A DNA stretch of 20,652 nt from JAJNPS01 sp031430315 (GTDB lineage: Bacteria > Pseudomonadota > Alphaproteobacteria > Rhodobacterales > Rhodobacteraceae), in NCBI GenBank assembly GCA_031430315.1, contig JANPBI010000267.1:1-20652 (forward strand), read 5' to 3'. Below, one piece after another: positions 6,942 to 14,693 of the stretch; within the stretch, counting starts at the first letter, position 1; the number at the start of each line of letters is the position of its first letter. A program made the translations under genes and the position numbers. Below the pieces are notes generated by a model, which saw nothing but the letters and a program-made list of their open reading frames with translations, was not told the DNA's origin and did no database searches.

Positions 6942-7838
6942 ATGCACACCGATCTGCCCCCCCTGACATGGTTGCGCGCGTTTGAAGCGGCTGCGCGGCA
7001 TCTGAGCTTTACCGAAGCGGCGGCAGAACTGCACCTGACCCAAGCGGCAATTTCGAAGCAGGTGAAGTCGCTGGAACTACACCTGCACCAGCACCTGTTC
7101 ATCCGGAGGCCCCGCAGCCTTGAACTGACCCGGACCGGCGAGGCCTATCTGCCCAAAGTACACGACGCTTTTGACAGGCTGGCCATCGGCACGCGCGAAG
7201 TGTTCGGGCGGCGGCGCAGCGATGTGCTGACGTTGCGCTGCGCGGTGTCCTTTGCTGTCAATTGGCTTGCCCCGCGTTTGCCGGACTATCTGGCAGCGCA
7301 TCCTGGCAAGACGCTGCGGGTCGTTTCCAGTGTCTGGAACGATGGCGACAACAAGGTCGTGCATGATCTGGACATCCAGTACGGGACCGGCAGCTGGCCC
7401 GGGCATGCCAGTCACCGCCTGACATGGGAGCGGCTGACCCCGCTTTGCGCGCCCGGGGTCATGCGCAGCGTCCCCGGCCTCAACAGGCCCGACGACTTGC
7501 GCGATCATGCCTTGCTGCATGTGCTGGGCTATCAGGCGGGATGGGGGATCTGGCTGCAGGCAGCCGGGGCCAGGGGCATCGACCCCGGTCGGGGGGTGCA
7601 GCTGGACACGTCGCTTGCCGCATTTGCGATTGCGGCCCATGGTGGTGGCGTGGCGCTGGGGCGCAGTTCGCTTGCCGCTGCGGACCGCGCCAGCGGGAGG
7701 CTGGTCGCCCCCTTTGCGCTGGAAGTCCCGGTGGACGAGGCGTTTTATCTGCTTCAGCCGACCCGCCCCGATCCCCATCCCGATGCGGCGGCGTTTCTGC
7801 ACTGGGTCCTGTCGGTCCGCGATAGCGATCAGCGTTGA
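6942..7838 (+). CDS. LysR-family transcriptional regulator, GcvA-like
   Basis: This 298-residue LysR-type regulator has its N-terminal helix-turn-helix at about 22-47 (FTEAAAELHLTQAAISKQVK) after the GcvA-typical opening LPPLTWLRAFEAAARHLSF. The rest is the periplasmic-binding-like effector domain (LRCAVSFAVNWLAPRLPDYLA onward, with DLDIQYGTG in the middle and FYLLQP near the end). GcvA-like LysR proteins often control one-carbon or amine metabolism. Divergence from a GcvT-fold demethylase therefore makes it the obvious regulator of the dmdA-like operon, and perhaps of the FAD oxidoreductase and thiolase genes downstream. The effector is unknown. The start at 6942 follows a weak TTAGGC ribosome-binding site and gives the usual family length. 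Confidence 0.92.
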   Translation: MHTDLPPLTWLRAFEAAARHLSFTEAAAELHLTQAAISKQVKSLELHLHQHLFIRRPRSLELTRTGEAYLPKVHDAFDRLAIGTREVFGRRRSDVLTLRCAVSFAVNWLAPRLPDYLAAHPGKTLRVVSSVWNDGDNKVVHDLDIQYGTGSWPGHASHRLTWERLTPLCAPGVMRSVPGLNRPDDLRDHALLHVLGYQAGWGIWLQAAGARGIDPGRGVQLDTSLAAFAIAAHGGGVALGRSSLAAADRASGRLVAPFALEVPVDEAFYLLQPTRPDPHPDAAAFLHWVLSVRDSDQR

Positions 7839-7944
7839 CTTTTGGCGCAAGCTGTCAGGCCGGATGGACGTCAGCCCTTACTTGGCTATAGCTTTGCCCG
7901 AGGGGTGCGCGCAGCATCCTGCCACGCCAAGGATTCCAGACCGA

Positions 7945-9168
7945 ATGCCCGCCCCGCTGCCCCGCACCGCGCCGAAAAAATTGAGCTATGATGTAGTGAT
8001 CATCGGGGGGGCGATCATGGGGTCGGCCACCGCCTGGTTCCTGACGGACAATCCCGATTTCGACGGGTCGGTTCTCGTGGTTGAACGGGACCCCAGCTAC
8101 GAATTTTCGGGCACCGGTCACACCAATTCCTGCATCCGCCAGCAGTTTTCAACCGAACTGAACGTGCGAATCTCGCAATTTGGCGCGGAATTCATCCAGA
8201 ACCTGCCACGCCATATGGGAGAGGCGTCGGGCGCGCCGAAACTGCGGATCCAGAACTACGGCTACATGTATCTGGCCGACACGCTGGCCTTTGCCGCGAC
8301 CCTGCGCGACAGTCATGCCGTGCAGATCGCCGCCGGGGCAGCAACACGGCTGATGTCGCCGGACGAAATCGCGGCCGCCTATCCGTTCTACAGGGTCGAC
8401 GATCTGGTGCTCGGGTCCATCAACACCGTGGATGAGGGGTACTTTGACGGCATCACCGTGTTTGACTGGTGGCGCAGGCAGGCACGCGCGCGGGGTGTCG
8501 AATATGTCGCCAACGAGGTGGTGGCGATCCAGCGCAACGCCGCCGGGAAGCGGGTTGAAAGTGTGACCTTGCAGACAGGTGAGGTCATCGCCTGCGGTCA
8601 GGTGGTGAACGCCACCGGCACGCGCGGGGCGCGGGTTGCAGCACTTGCCGGGATCACCATCCCGATCGAGCCGCGCAAGCGCTATACGTGGGTCTTTACC
8701 GCTGAGACGCCGCTTGACCGCGACCTGCCTTTGACCATCGACCCCTCGGGCGTGCATGTGCGCCAGGACGGCAAGACCAGCTATATGGCCGGGGCGCATT
8801 CCCATGAGGATCCTGCCGTCGACCCGAATGATTTCGGCATGGACCACGACATCTGGCAAGACAAGGTCTGGCCCGCCCTTGCCACCCGCATTCCGGCGTT
8901 CGAGGCGATCAAGGTGCAGCGGGAATGGGTCGGGCATTACGATATGAACACGCTGGATCAGAACGCGATCCTTGGACCGCATGACGAGCTGGCAAACTTC
9001 CTGTTCCTCAACGGTTTCTCCGGTCATGGCCTCCAGCAGTCCGCCGCGATGGGGCGGGGCACGGCGGAATGGCTGACCTATGGCACCTACCGGTCGCTGG
9101 ATATGTCCCCGTTCGGGTTTTCCCGCATCCGGTCGGGCACACCTTTTGTCGAAAAGGCGATCATTTAA
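7945..9168 (+). CDS. FAD-dependent oxidoreductase, DAO (D-amino-acid oxidase/sarcosine oxidase) family
   Basis: This 407-residue flavoenzyme of the DAO fold has its FAD-binding Rossmann motif at residues 15-32 (YDVVIIGGAIMGSATAWF), the ribose-binding acidic residue E47 (VLVVERD), a GTGHTNSCIRQQ segment (56-67) and the C-terminal FAD loop GFSGHGLQQSAAMGR. Relatives oxidise C-N bonds of amines or amino acids such as sarcosine, dimethylglycine or D-amino acids. The frame is open well upstream, but that part overlaps the LysR gene in another frame. The ATG at 7945 has AAGGA about 11 nt before it and gives the normal family length; an ATG at 7864 has no such site. It lies 106 bp after the LysR gene and 119 bp before pcaF. 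Near a GcvT-fold methyltransferase it could form a demethylation pair, but this is inference. Confidence 0.87.
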   Translation: MPAPLPRTAPKKLSYDVVIIGGAIMGSATAWFLTDNPDFDGSVLVVERDPSYEFSGTGHTNSCIRQQFSTELNVRISQFGAEFIQNLPRHMGEASGAPKLRIQNYGYMYLADTLAFAATLRDSHAVQIAAGAATRLMSPDEIAAAYPFYRVDDLVLGSINTVDEGYFDGITVFDWWRRQARARGVEYVANEVVAIQRNAAGKRVESVTLQTGEVIACGQVVNATGTRGARVAALAGITIPIEPRKRYTWVFTAETPLDRDLPLTIDPSGVHVRQDGKTSYMAGAHSHEDPAVDPNDFGMDHDIWQDKVWPALATRIPAFEAIKVQREWVGHYDMNTLDQNAILGPHDELANFLFLNGFSGHGLQQSAAMGRGTAEWLTYGTYRSLDMSPFGFSRIRSGTPFVEKAII

Positions 9169-9287
9169 TGACGCGCCCCGCCAGCAGCGCCGGTCGCATC
9201 GGGCCGGACTGGACCAGCAATGGATAGAATAGTTTCGACCCATGCTGACACCCCCTGCACCGATCTCATCGTCCCGGAGCTTGCGCC

Positions 9288-10490
9288 ATGACCGAAGCGT
9301 ATATTTGCGACTTTATCCGCACGCCCATCGGCCGGTTTGGGGGGGCGCTGTCGGCGGTACGCACCGACGATCTGGCGGCTATACCGTTGCGGGCCTTGAT
9401 GGCGCGTCAGGCGTCGGTCGACTGGGGTTCCGTCGATGACGTGATCTTGGGCTGCGCCAATCAGGCAGGCGAGGACAACCGCAATGTCGCCCGTATGGCG
9501 CTGTTGCTGGCGGGGCTGCCGGTGACCGTCTCCGGCACCACGATCAACCGGCTGTGCGGATCGGGAATGGATGCGGTGATTGCCGCAGCGCGCGCCATTC
9601 GGGCGGGCGAGGCGGATCTGATCCTTGTGGGCGGCGTGGAAAGCATGTCACGCGCGCCCTTTGTCATGCCCAAGGCAGAGACCGCCTTTTCGCGGCACGC
9701 CGAGATTTACGACACCACGATCGGCTGGCGGTTCGTGAACCCGCTGATACAGGCGCAGTATGGAGTTGATTCCATGCCCGAAACTGCCGAGAACGTCGCC
9801 GCCGAGTTTGATGTTAGCCGGGCGGATCAGGACGCCTTTGCAGTGCGCTCGCAAAATCGCGCGGCTGCCGCCCAAGGGAACGGGCGGTTGGCACAGGAAA
9901 TCACCGCAGTCGCCATCCCGCAGCGCAAAGGGGAGCCCCTGATCGTCAGCGCCGACGAGCACCCGCGCGCCACGACGGCTGAGGCGCTCGCCAAGCTGCC
10001 AACGCCATTCCGCGCGGGCGGCACGGTGACGGCAGGCAATGCCAGCGGCGTCAATGACGGCGCTGCAGCGCTGGTGATCGCATCTGAGGCCGCCGCCCGC
10101 CGCCACGGCCTGACCCCCATTGCGCGTATTCTGGGCGGGGGCACGGCGGGCGTGCCGCCGCGCATCATGGGCATAGGACCCGTGCCTGCGTCGCAAAAGT
10201 TGATGGCGCGGCTGGGGTTGGTACAAAGCGATTTTGCCGTCATTGAATTGAATGAGGCCTTTGCAGCCCAGGGCCTGGCGACGCTACGCCAGCTTGGCAT
10301 CGCCGATGACGACCCCCGCGTGAACCCCAACGGCGGGGCCATCGCGCTCGGCCATCCCTTGGGCATGTCGGGTGCGCGGCTCGTAGGCACCGCGGCGCTG
10401 GAACTGGCCCTGAAAGGTGGGGAACGTGCGCTCTGCACGATGTGCATCGGCGTGGGCCAAGGGATCGCACTGGCGCTGGCGCGGGTCTAG
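9288..10490 (+). CDS. pcaF: 3-oxoadipyl-CoA thiolase (beta-ketoadipate pathway)
   Basis: PcaF cleaves 3-oxoadipyl-CoA with CoA to succinyl-CoA and acetyl-CoA, the last step of beta-ketoadipate and phenylacetate breakdown. The protein has 400 residues, the family length. It carries the thiolase residues C90 (NRLCGSGMDA), H356 (LGHPLGMSGA) and C386 (TMCIGVGQG). Stretches typical of PcaF rather than general thiolases include ICDFIRTPIGRFGGAL, GCANQAGEDNRNVARMALLLAGLP and VESMSRAPFVM followed by DTTIGWRFVNPL. GGAG lies about 9 nt before the ATG, and a TAGAAT (9225-9230) upstream is a possible -10 box. No other pca or paa gene is in the window, so it stands apart from its usual pathway partners. 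It could instead serve CoA-ester metabolism in this locus. It ends 8 bp from the convergent dehydrogenase gene. Confidence 0.9.
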   Translation: MTEAYICDFIRTPIGRFGGALSAVRTDDLAAIPLRALMARQASVDWGSVDDVILGCANQAGEDNRNVARMALLLAGLPVTVSGTTINRLCGSGMDAVIAAARAIRAGEADLILVGGVESMSRAPFVMPKAETAFSRHAEIYDTTIGWRFVNPLIQAQYGVDSMPETAENVAAEFDVSRADQDAFAVRSQNRAAAAQGNGRLAQEITAVAIPQRKGEPLIVSADEHPRATTAEALAKLPTPFRAGGTVTAGNASGVNDGAAALVIASEAAARRHGLTPIARILGGGTAGVPPRIMGIGPVPASQKLMARLGLVQSDFAVIELNEAFAAQGLATLRQLGIADDDPRVNPNGGAIALGHPLGMSGARLVGTAALELALKGGERALCTMCIGVGQGIALALARV

Positions 10491-10492
10491 TG

Positions 10493-10507
10493 GCCCTCCT
10501 AGAGGGC
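10493..10507. terminator. Small hairpin at the convergent pcaF/dehydrogenase junction, possible bidirectional terminator
   Basis: GCCCTC-CTA-GAGGGC is a perfect 6-bp inverted repeat with a 3-nt loop, lying between the pcaF stop (10488-10490) and overlapping the stop of the convergent Gfo gene (CTA in the loop). It has no T-run on either side, so intrinsic termination would be weak at best. It is the only stem visible in this very short junction. Confidence 0.35.
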
Positions 10508-11521
10508 GACGCGGCGCCCCGAGCGGATGCTTTCGTCCGCCGCAAGGCAGATGCGCAGGCTTTGCACCGCATCCTGCATCTGCCGCCCAAGATCCAGATC
10601 CTCGGCCATGGCGCGCAGCATAAAGGCCTGCTCGGCGTCGCAAAGCGCCTGGTGCCCCGGCTCATCGGCCAGCTCAATGCGCCGGTCTCCTTGCGGTCTG
10701 TGCAAAAGAATGCCGCCCACTTTGGTATGGCCTTCGATGTCGGCTGACCCGCCCTTGTCGCCGTCGATGATCGAAACGGATCCGTTCGGGCTGATGATGT
10801 CCTTCACGAAAAACGCGGTTTCCGACATCATCGGACCCCAGCCCGCCTCGTACCAGCCGACCGAACCATCGGCGAAAATGACCTGCAGCTGACCATAGTT
10901 GTACATGTCCGGGGCGATCTCATCCGACAGGCGCAGGCCCATGCCCTGAACCCATACCGGGGCGGCGTCGGTGACTTGGCACATCACGTCGACATAGTGG
11001 ACCCCGCAATCGACAAGAGGCGAGGTCGACCGCATCAGAGCCTTATGCACCTCCCACTCCGCCCCTTTGGACTGCTGGTTCAGGTTCATGCGGAACACAT
11101 AAGGTCCACCCAAGGCGCGAGCTTCGGCGATGAGGCGCTGCCAGCTTGGATGGTGGCGCAGGATGTATCCGACGACCAGTTTGCGACCTGTCGCCTGGGC
11201 AACCTGCACGACCCGTTCGGCGTCCGCGATCGTGGTCGCCAGCGGTTTTTCGACAAAGACATGCGCGCTTGCCTCCATCGCCCGAATGGCGAGGTCCGCA
11301 TGGCTGTCGGCATAGGTCGCAATGACCACAAGATCAGGGCGCAGGGCAAGGCCCTCGGCCATTGTGCTGAACTGCGGATAAGTTTGCAGTTCTTCGGGAA
11401 GGGCAGGGGTGGATCGGTTCACGAGCCCCACGATTTCTGAGCGTGGATTGTTGTGATGCGCCAGCGCATGGGACCGTCCCATATTTCCGAGGCCGACGAT
11501 CAGAACGCGCGTCCGTTCCAT
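10499..11521 (-). CDS. Gfo/Idh/MocA-family NAD(P)-dependent sugar dehydrogenase (last gene of the sugar operon)
   Basis: This 340-residue dehydrogenase has an N-terminal Rossmann domain (VLIVGLGNMGRSH, glycines at 10-15), the family EKP motif (EKPLA, 91-95) with the conserved lysine, and a C-terminal domain carrying DCGVHYVDV, with D171 and H175 in the usual acid/histidine catalytic positions. Such enzymes oxidise or reduce hydroxyl groups of sugars, cyclitols or their keto derivatives. It is the last of ten same-strand genes. Its ATG overlaps the upstream stop by one base (TGATG), so translation is probably coupled. It converges on pcaF. The substrate is not readable from sequence; a keto-sugar derived from the co-encoded importer's cargo is inferred. 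Confidence 0.9.
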   Translation of the reverse strand: MERTRVLIVGLGNMGRSHALAHHNNPRSEIVGLVNRSTPALPEELQTYPQFSTMAEGLALRPDLVVIATYADSHADLAIRAMEASAHVFVEKPLATTIADAERVVQVAQATGRKLVVGYILRHHPSWQRLIAEARALGGPYVFRMNLNQQSKGAEWEVHKALMRSTSPLVDCGVHYVDVMCQVTDAAPVWVQGMGLRLSDEIAPDMYNYGQLQVIFADGSVGWYEAGWGPMMSETAFFVKDIISPNGSVSIIDGDKGGSADIEGHTKVGGILLHRPQGDRRIELADEPGHQALCDAEQAFMLRAMAEDLDLGRQMQDAVQSLRICLAADESIRSGRRVAL

Positions 11522-12630
11522 CAGACCTCCAACCTTGTTGCATCGCCGATGGCGACCTCAAGCCCCGTGCGGCGCGAGTGGATCGCCGCAAAGGCAAGCG
11601 CCAGGCTGTGCAGGTTTTCGGCCGCACCGTTCGCAGGCTCCGCGCCGTCCTCGATGGCGACGAGCAATGCGCCCATTGCGCCGCGAAAGCCGTCGTTGAA
11701 CCATGTGCCGTGCAATTGGGGCCGGGCAACTCCCTCCGCCGTCGTCAATGTCACACGCTGCGTCCCAAGGTCTGGCCCGTCGCTTTGCAGGCTGCCTTTG
11801 GTGCCCGCGACATAGGTCGTATCGCGCGGGCCATGCGGGGCACCGCCGTCAAAGACAAGCGAAGCCTGTCCCCCCGACATCCGCACCAGCACTTGCGCCA
11901 TCAGCGGGGCGGCGGCCTTTTGTCCCTGCGCCGGGGTGGCCATCGCAAAGACGCTTTCGACGCGGTCGCCCGCGATGCTGGCTAGAAAGTCGAACCAGTG
12001 GATGCCGAAATCATAGAGGATCAGGTCCTCGATCCGCTCGAATGGGGTGCCAGCAATCCAGCTATGGTCCCAATGAATTGAGACATGCGCCGACAGCACC
12101 TCGCCTATGACGCCCGCGCGAACCGTCTCGCGCATCCAGGACAGATGGGGGGCCCAGCGGCCGTTCTGGTTGACCGCCAGTTTCACCCCGTTATCACGGG
12201 CAAGTCGGACCATCCGGTGACCGTCATCCAGGTCGAGCACAAAAGGCTTTTGCGACAGGACGTGTTTGCCCGCCCGCAAGGCCGCCTCGATGATCGGAAT
12301 GCGGTCGGCGGGGTGGGGGGTGATGTCGACGACGTCGATGGCGGGGTCGCGCAGGACGTCCTCGTATCGGTCGGTCATGCGGGCGTCCGGAGCATAGTCC
12401 CGCGCTGCGGCCTCGGCCTTGGCAAGCGTGCGATTGCAGATCGCTGCAACCTCCCAGCCTGCGGTTCGATAGGCGTCGAGATGGGCGGACACGATGCCCC
12501 CCGCGCCGATGACGCCGATCCGGGGACGATAGCTCCGGGGCATCGGCGGCTGGGAGGGCAGGTCAGGTGCTGCGACCTCCGCCAAAGTCGGCGTCTTCAG
12601 CGCATAGGTGTCGGCGTTGGGCGTGCTCAT
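11521..12630 (-). CDS. Gfo/Idh/MocA-family oxidoreductase
   Basis: This 369-residue member of the family has a 35-residue N-terminal extension before the Rossmann motif (RIGVIGAGGIVSAH, glycines at 42-47). The EKP motif is SQKPF (127-131), so the usual Glu is Gln while the lysine is kept. The C-terminal YDFGIHWFDF supplies D207 and H211 at the catalytic positions, so it can plausibly work as a dehydrogenase. It sits in the middle of three consecutive Gfo genes, with an ATGA overlap with the upstream gene and a TGATG overlap with the downstream one. Tight coupling suggests the three act on the same carbon skeleton. Start alternatives exist inside the extension, but the ATG at 12630 is best supported because it overlaps the upstream stop. 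Confidence 0.88.
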   Translation of the reverse strand: MSTPNADTYALKTPTLAEVAAPDLPSQPPMPRSYRPRIGVIGAGGIVSAHLDAYRTAGWEVAAICNRTLAKAEAAARDYAPDARMTDRYEDVLRDPAIDVVDITPHPADRIPIIEAALRAGKHVLSQKPFVLDLDDGHRMVRLARDNGVKLAVNQNGRWAPHLSWMRETVRAGVIGEVLSAHVSIHWDHSWIAGTPFERIEDLILYDFGIHWFDFLASIAGDRVESVFAMATPAQGQKAAAPLMAQVLVRMSGGQASLVFDGGAPHGPRDTTYVAGTKGSLQSDGPDLGTQRVTLTTAEGVARPQLHGTWFNDGFRGAMGALLVAIEDGAEPANGAAENLHSLALAFAAIHSRRTGLEVAIGDATRLEV

Positions 12631-13703
12631 GGGACCAGTGGCAATGTGCGTTTTTCGCGGGCGGATAGTGCTGCGGTATCAACGATGCGCTGGCCGAGCA
12701 AGCTGACCTCAGGGTCGAGCGGCCCGGCAAGAGCCTCGCCCCGCGCGATGCAGCCCAGCACATATTCAATGGCATTGCGCCGCCCCTCGGGCAGGGGATC
12801 GGCGGCGATGGCATGCGCCTCGGGCCGGGTGCGGGTCTGCACTGTCACGTGATCGGCATAATCGAGGCTGCGGATGGTGCCCTCGGTCCCGACGAACGCG
12901 AACCCGCATTGCGGCTGCGGTTGGGTGATCCAGGGGTCGGTAAAGGTGCCCCAGCGGGTTTCCATCTTGCTCAGGCCCCGGTCATAGCGGCAGACGGTGA
13001 TTGAATGCTGGTCAACCTCGATCCCCGGGGTTTGGTCGGTGGTGGAAGTGACCTCCAGCGGGGCTTTGCCGTTCATGTACCAGGTGCCGAGGGTCGCACC
13101 GTAGCCGAGGTAGTCGAGCAGACTGCCGCCGCCCGCGCTGCGCTTGTACCACCACGAGGTCGGCTTTAGCGCCTCCACCTCTTGCTGCGTGACCTCGACC
13201 TTGTCGGCAAGGTGGAACAGGGGGCCGCGATTGCCGTCGTAGAAATGCACCTCCAGCAGGTCGCCAATCACGCCTTGGTCGATCAGCCGCTTGGCGGTCA
13301 CATGCGAGGGCACCCATGCCAGCGGCCAGTTGATTGCCAGAAGTTTTCCGGTGGGCGCCATCGCCGCAATCATCTCGCGGGCATCAGCGACGGAGGCGGC
13401 AAAGGGCTTTTCGACAAAGACATGGCAGCCATAGGTGGCGAGGCGCTTGGTAAAGGCCGCGTGGTCGGCGGTGGCAGCACAAAGGATCGCGAGATCGGGT
13501 TGCGTGGCCGACATGCAGGCGTCGAAATCGGTAAAGACCCGGTCCGGCGGGATGGCAAAATTCGCGACCGCGTGCGCCATTCGCGCAGGGTCGGGATCAA
13601 AGATACCGGCGATTTCCGCATCGGGGTGATCCGCGACCAGCCGCAGCAGGTCCCCCATATGCATATGGTCGAAACTGATGCCGACTACCTTGAACCTTGC
13701 CAT
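12627..13703 (-). CDS. Atypical Gfo/Idh/MocA-family protein lacking canonical cofactor and catalytic motifs
   Basis: This 358-residue protein has the overall Gfo/Idh/MocA layout: an N-terminal Rossmann-like domain, FVEKPF with K99 (96-101), then SAGGGSLLDYLGY in the C-terminal domain. Two key features are altered. The first loop reads VVGISFDHMHMGDLL, with no GxGxxG, and the position expected to hold the catalytic histidine is Tyr (D197 then Y201, versus D-x3-H in the three sister proteins of this operon). It may bind the dinucleotide differently, use another acid/base, or catalyse a non-redox step such as hydration or elimination. GAGGGA (13708-13713) is its ribosome-binding site, close to the permease stop. 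Its stop overlaps the next ATG (ATGA). Membership of the family is secure; dehydrogenase activity is not. Confidence 0.85.
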   Translation of the reverse strand: MARFKVVGISFDHMHMGDLLRLVADHPDAEIAGIFDPDPARMAHAVANFAIPPDRVFTDFDACMSATQPDLAILCAATADHAAFTKRLATYGCHVFVEKPFAASVADAREMIAAMAPTGKLLAINWPLAWVPSHVTAKRLIDQGVIGDLLEVHFYDGNRGPLFHLADKVEVTQQEVEALKPTSWWYKRSAGGGSLLDYLGYGATLGTWYMNGKAPLEVTSTTDQTPGIEVDQHSITVCRYDRGLSKMETRWGTFTDPWITQPQPQCGFAFVGTEGTIRSLDYADHVTVQTRTRPEAHAIAADPLPEGRRNAIEYVLGCIARGEALAGPLDPEVSLLGQRIVDTAALSAREKRTLPLVP

Positions 13704-13715
13704 CGCGTCCCTCGC

Positions 13716-14693
13716 TCAGCTGCGGTCTGTCAGGCGGATGTAGATGGCCGTCACCGCAAGGATGATCAGCCCGAACAGGATGCGCCGCCCGCCTTCGGGC
13801 ATCTGCAACAATGTCAGCATGGTCGTCAGAACCGTCAGGATCAAGGCCCCGAGGATGGTGCCGCCATACCCGCCGCGCCCGCCAAAGATCGACGTGCCCC
13901 CCACCACGGCTGCCGCCACCGACGGCAGGTCAAGGGGCAATGCGAGCGACAGGGACGCGGTCTTGATCTGCCCAAGGTACAAAAGACCGGTCAGCCCCGC
14001 GATTACGCTCGACAGGGCATAAAGCGTGAAATGCACCTGCCAGACGCGGACACCGGACAATCGGGCAGCCGCCTCGTTAGACCCCACGGCGTAAAGCAGG
14101 CGGCCAAAGCCGGTGCGCCTCTGCGCCCAGATGATTAGAACCGCAAAGGGGATGAAGACGACCAGGCTGTTCGGCAAGCCCAGACTCCGGCCGGTGCCCA
14201 GCCAGACAAGGAAATCGGGAATTTTGACGCCGGTCGCGATCACGAAGCGCTGGTAGACCAACAGACAGCCATTCGCGATCAGCGCCGTGCCGAGCGTCAT
14301 TATCAAAGGATGCACGCGGGCGATTGCCACGCCAAAGCCGTTGGCAAGACCGACCAGCACGGCGCAGCCCAGCGCAACGGCTACTGCGGCGGGTACACCA
14401 ACCATCGGCGAGAGTGTAGCCGCAACAAAGGCGGTGATGGTGGCTACGGTGCCTGCGGACAGGTCGATGCCGCCCGTCAGCATCGTCAGGGTCTGGCACG
14501 CAGCCAGCATGGCCAGGGGAATGGCGATCTTGATGGTGTTGCTGAACCAAAATCCGCTGATGATTGCGGGGTTCAAGATTGCCAACACGCCAACCAGCAG
14601 CAACAGCAGCACGACCAACGGCAAAAGCGGATTGTCGGTCATCAAGCGGCCCAGACGCCGCAGGACCGGGGGATTTGCCGCGACGTCCGTCAT
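13716..14693 (-). CDS. CUT2-family sugar ABC transporter permease (RbsC/AraH-like), second permease
   Basis: This 325-residue integral membrane protein has about eight to ten hydrophobic segments. It carries family hallmarks LTGGIDLSAGTVATI (about residues 73-87), the cytoplasmic coupling-helix region YAVGSNEAAARLSGVRVW, and AVVGGTSIFGGRGGYGGTILGAL near the C-terminus. It forms the membrane channel for the sugar delivered by the binding protein encoded upstream in this operon. The open frame extends to 15224, but that part overlaps the first permease gene. The ATG at 14693 overlaps that gene's stop (ATGA) and gives the normal length. A second, different permease gene lies immediately upstream, so the channel is probably a heterodimer. 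Confidence 0.93.
   Translation of the reverse strand: MTDVAANPPVLRRLGRLMTDNPLLPLVVLLLLLVGVLAILNPAIISGFWFSNTIKIAIPLAMLAACQTLTMLTGGIDLSAGTVATITAFVAATLSPMVGVPAAVAVALGCAVLVGLANGFGVAIARVHPLIMTLGTALIANGCLLVYQRFVIATGVKIPDFLVWLGTGRSLGLPNSLVVFIPFAVLIIWAQRRTGFGRLLYAVGSNEAAARLSGVRVWQVHFTLYALSSVIAGLTGLLYLGQIKTASLSLALPLDLPSVAAAVVGGTSIFGGRGGYGGTILGALILTVLTTMLTLLQMPEGGRRILFGLIILAVTAIYIRLTDRS

Noticed and set aside
6835..6969. N-terminal extension of the DmdA-like frame, 45 extra residues
   Set aside because: It crosses the divergent promoter and the start of the LysR gene, and DmdA-type sequence begins only at 6834, where a ribosome-binding site precedes the ATG.
7507..7944. Open frame ahead of the FAD oxidoreductase that would make a 553-residue protein
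   Set aside because: Most of it is the LysR gene read in another frame; the FAD domain begins right after the ATG at 7945.
9168..9227. 19-codon open frame whose ATG overlaps the FAD oxidoreductase stop (TAATG)
   Set aside because: The overlap looks like coupling, but the peptide is too short and has no feature or other support.
12085..12852. 255-codon plus-strand open frame across two Gfo genes
   Set aside because: It lies opposite two well-supported coupled genes and has no recognisable motif.
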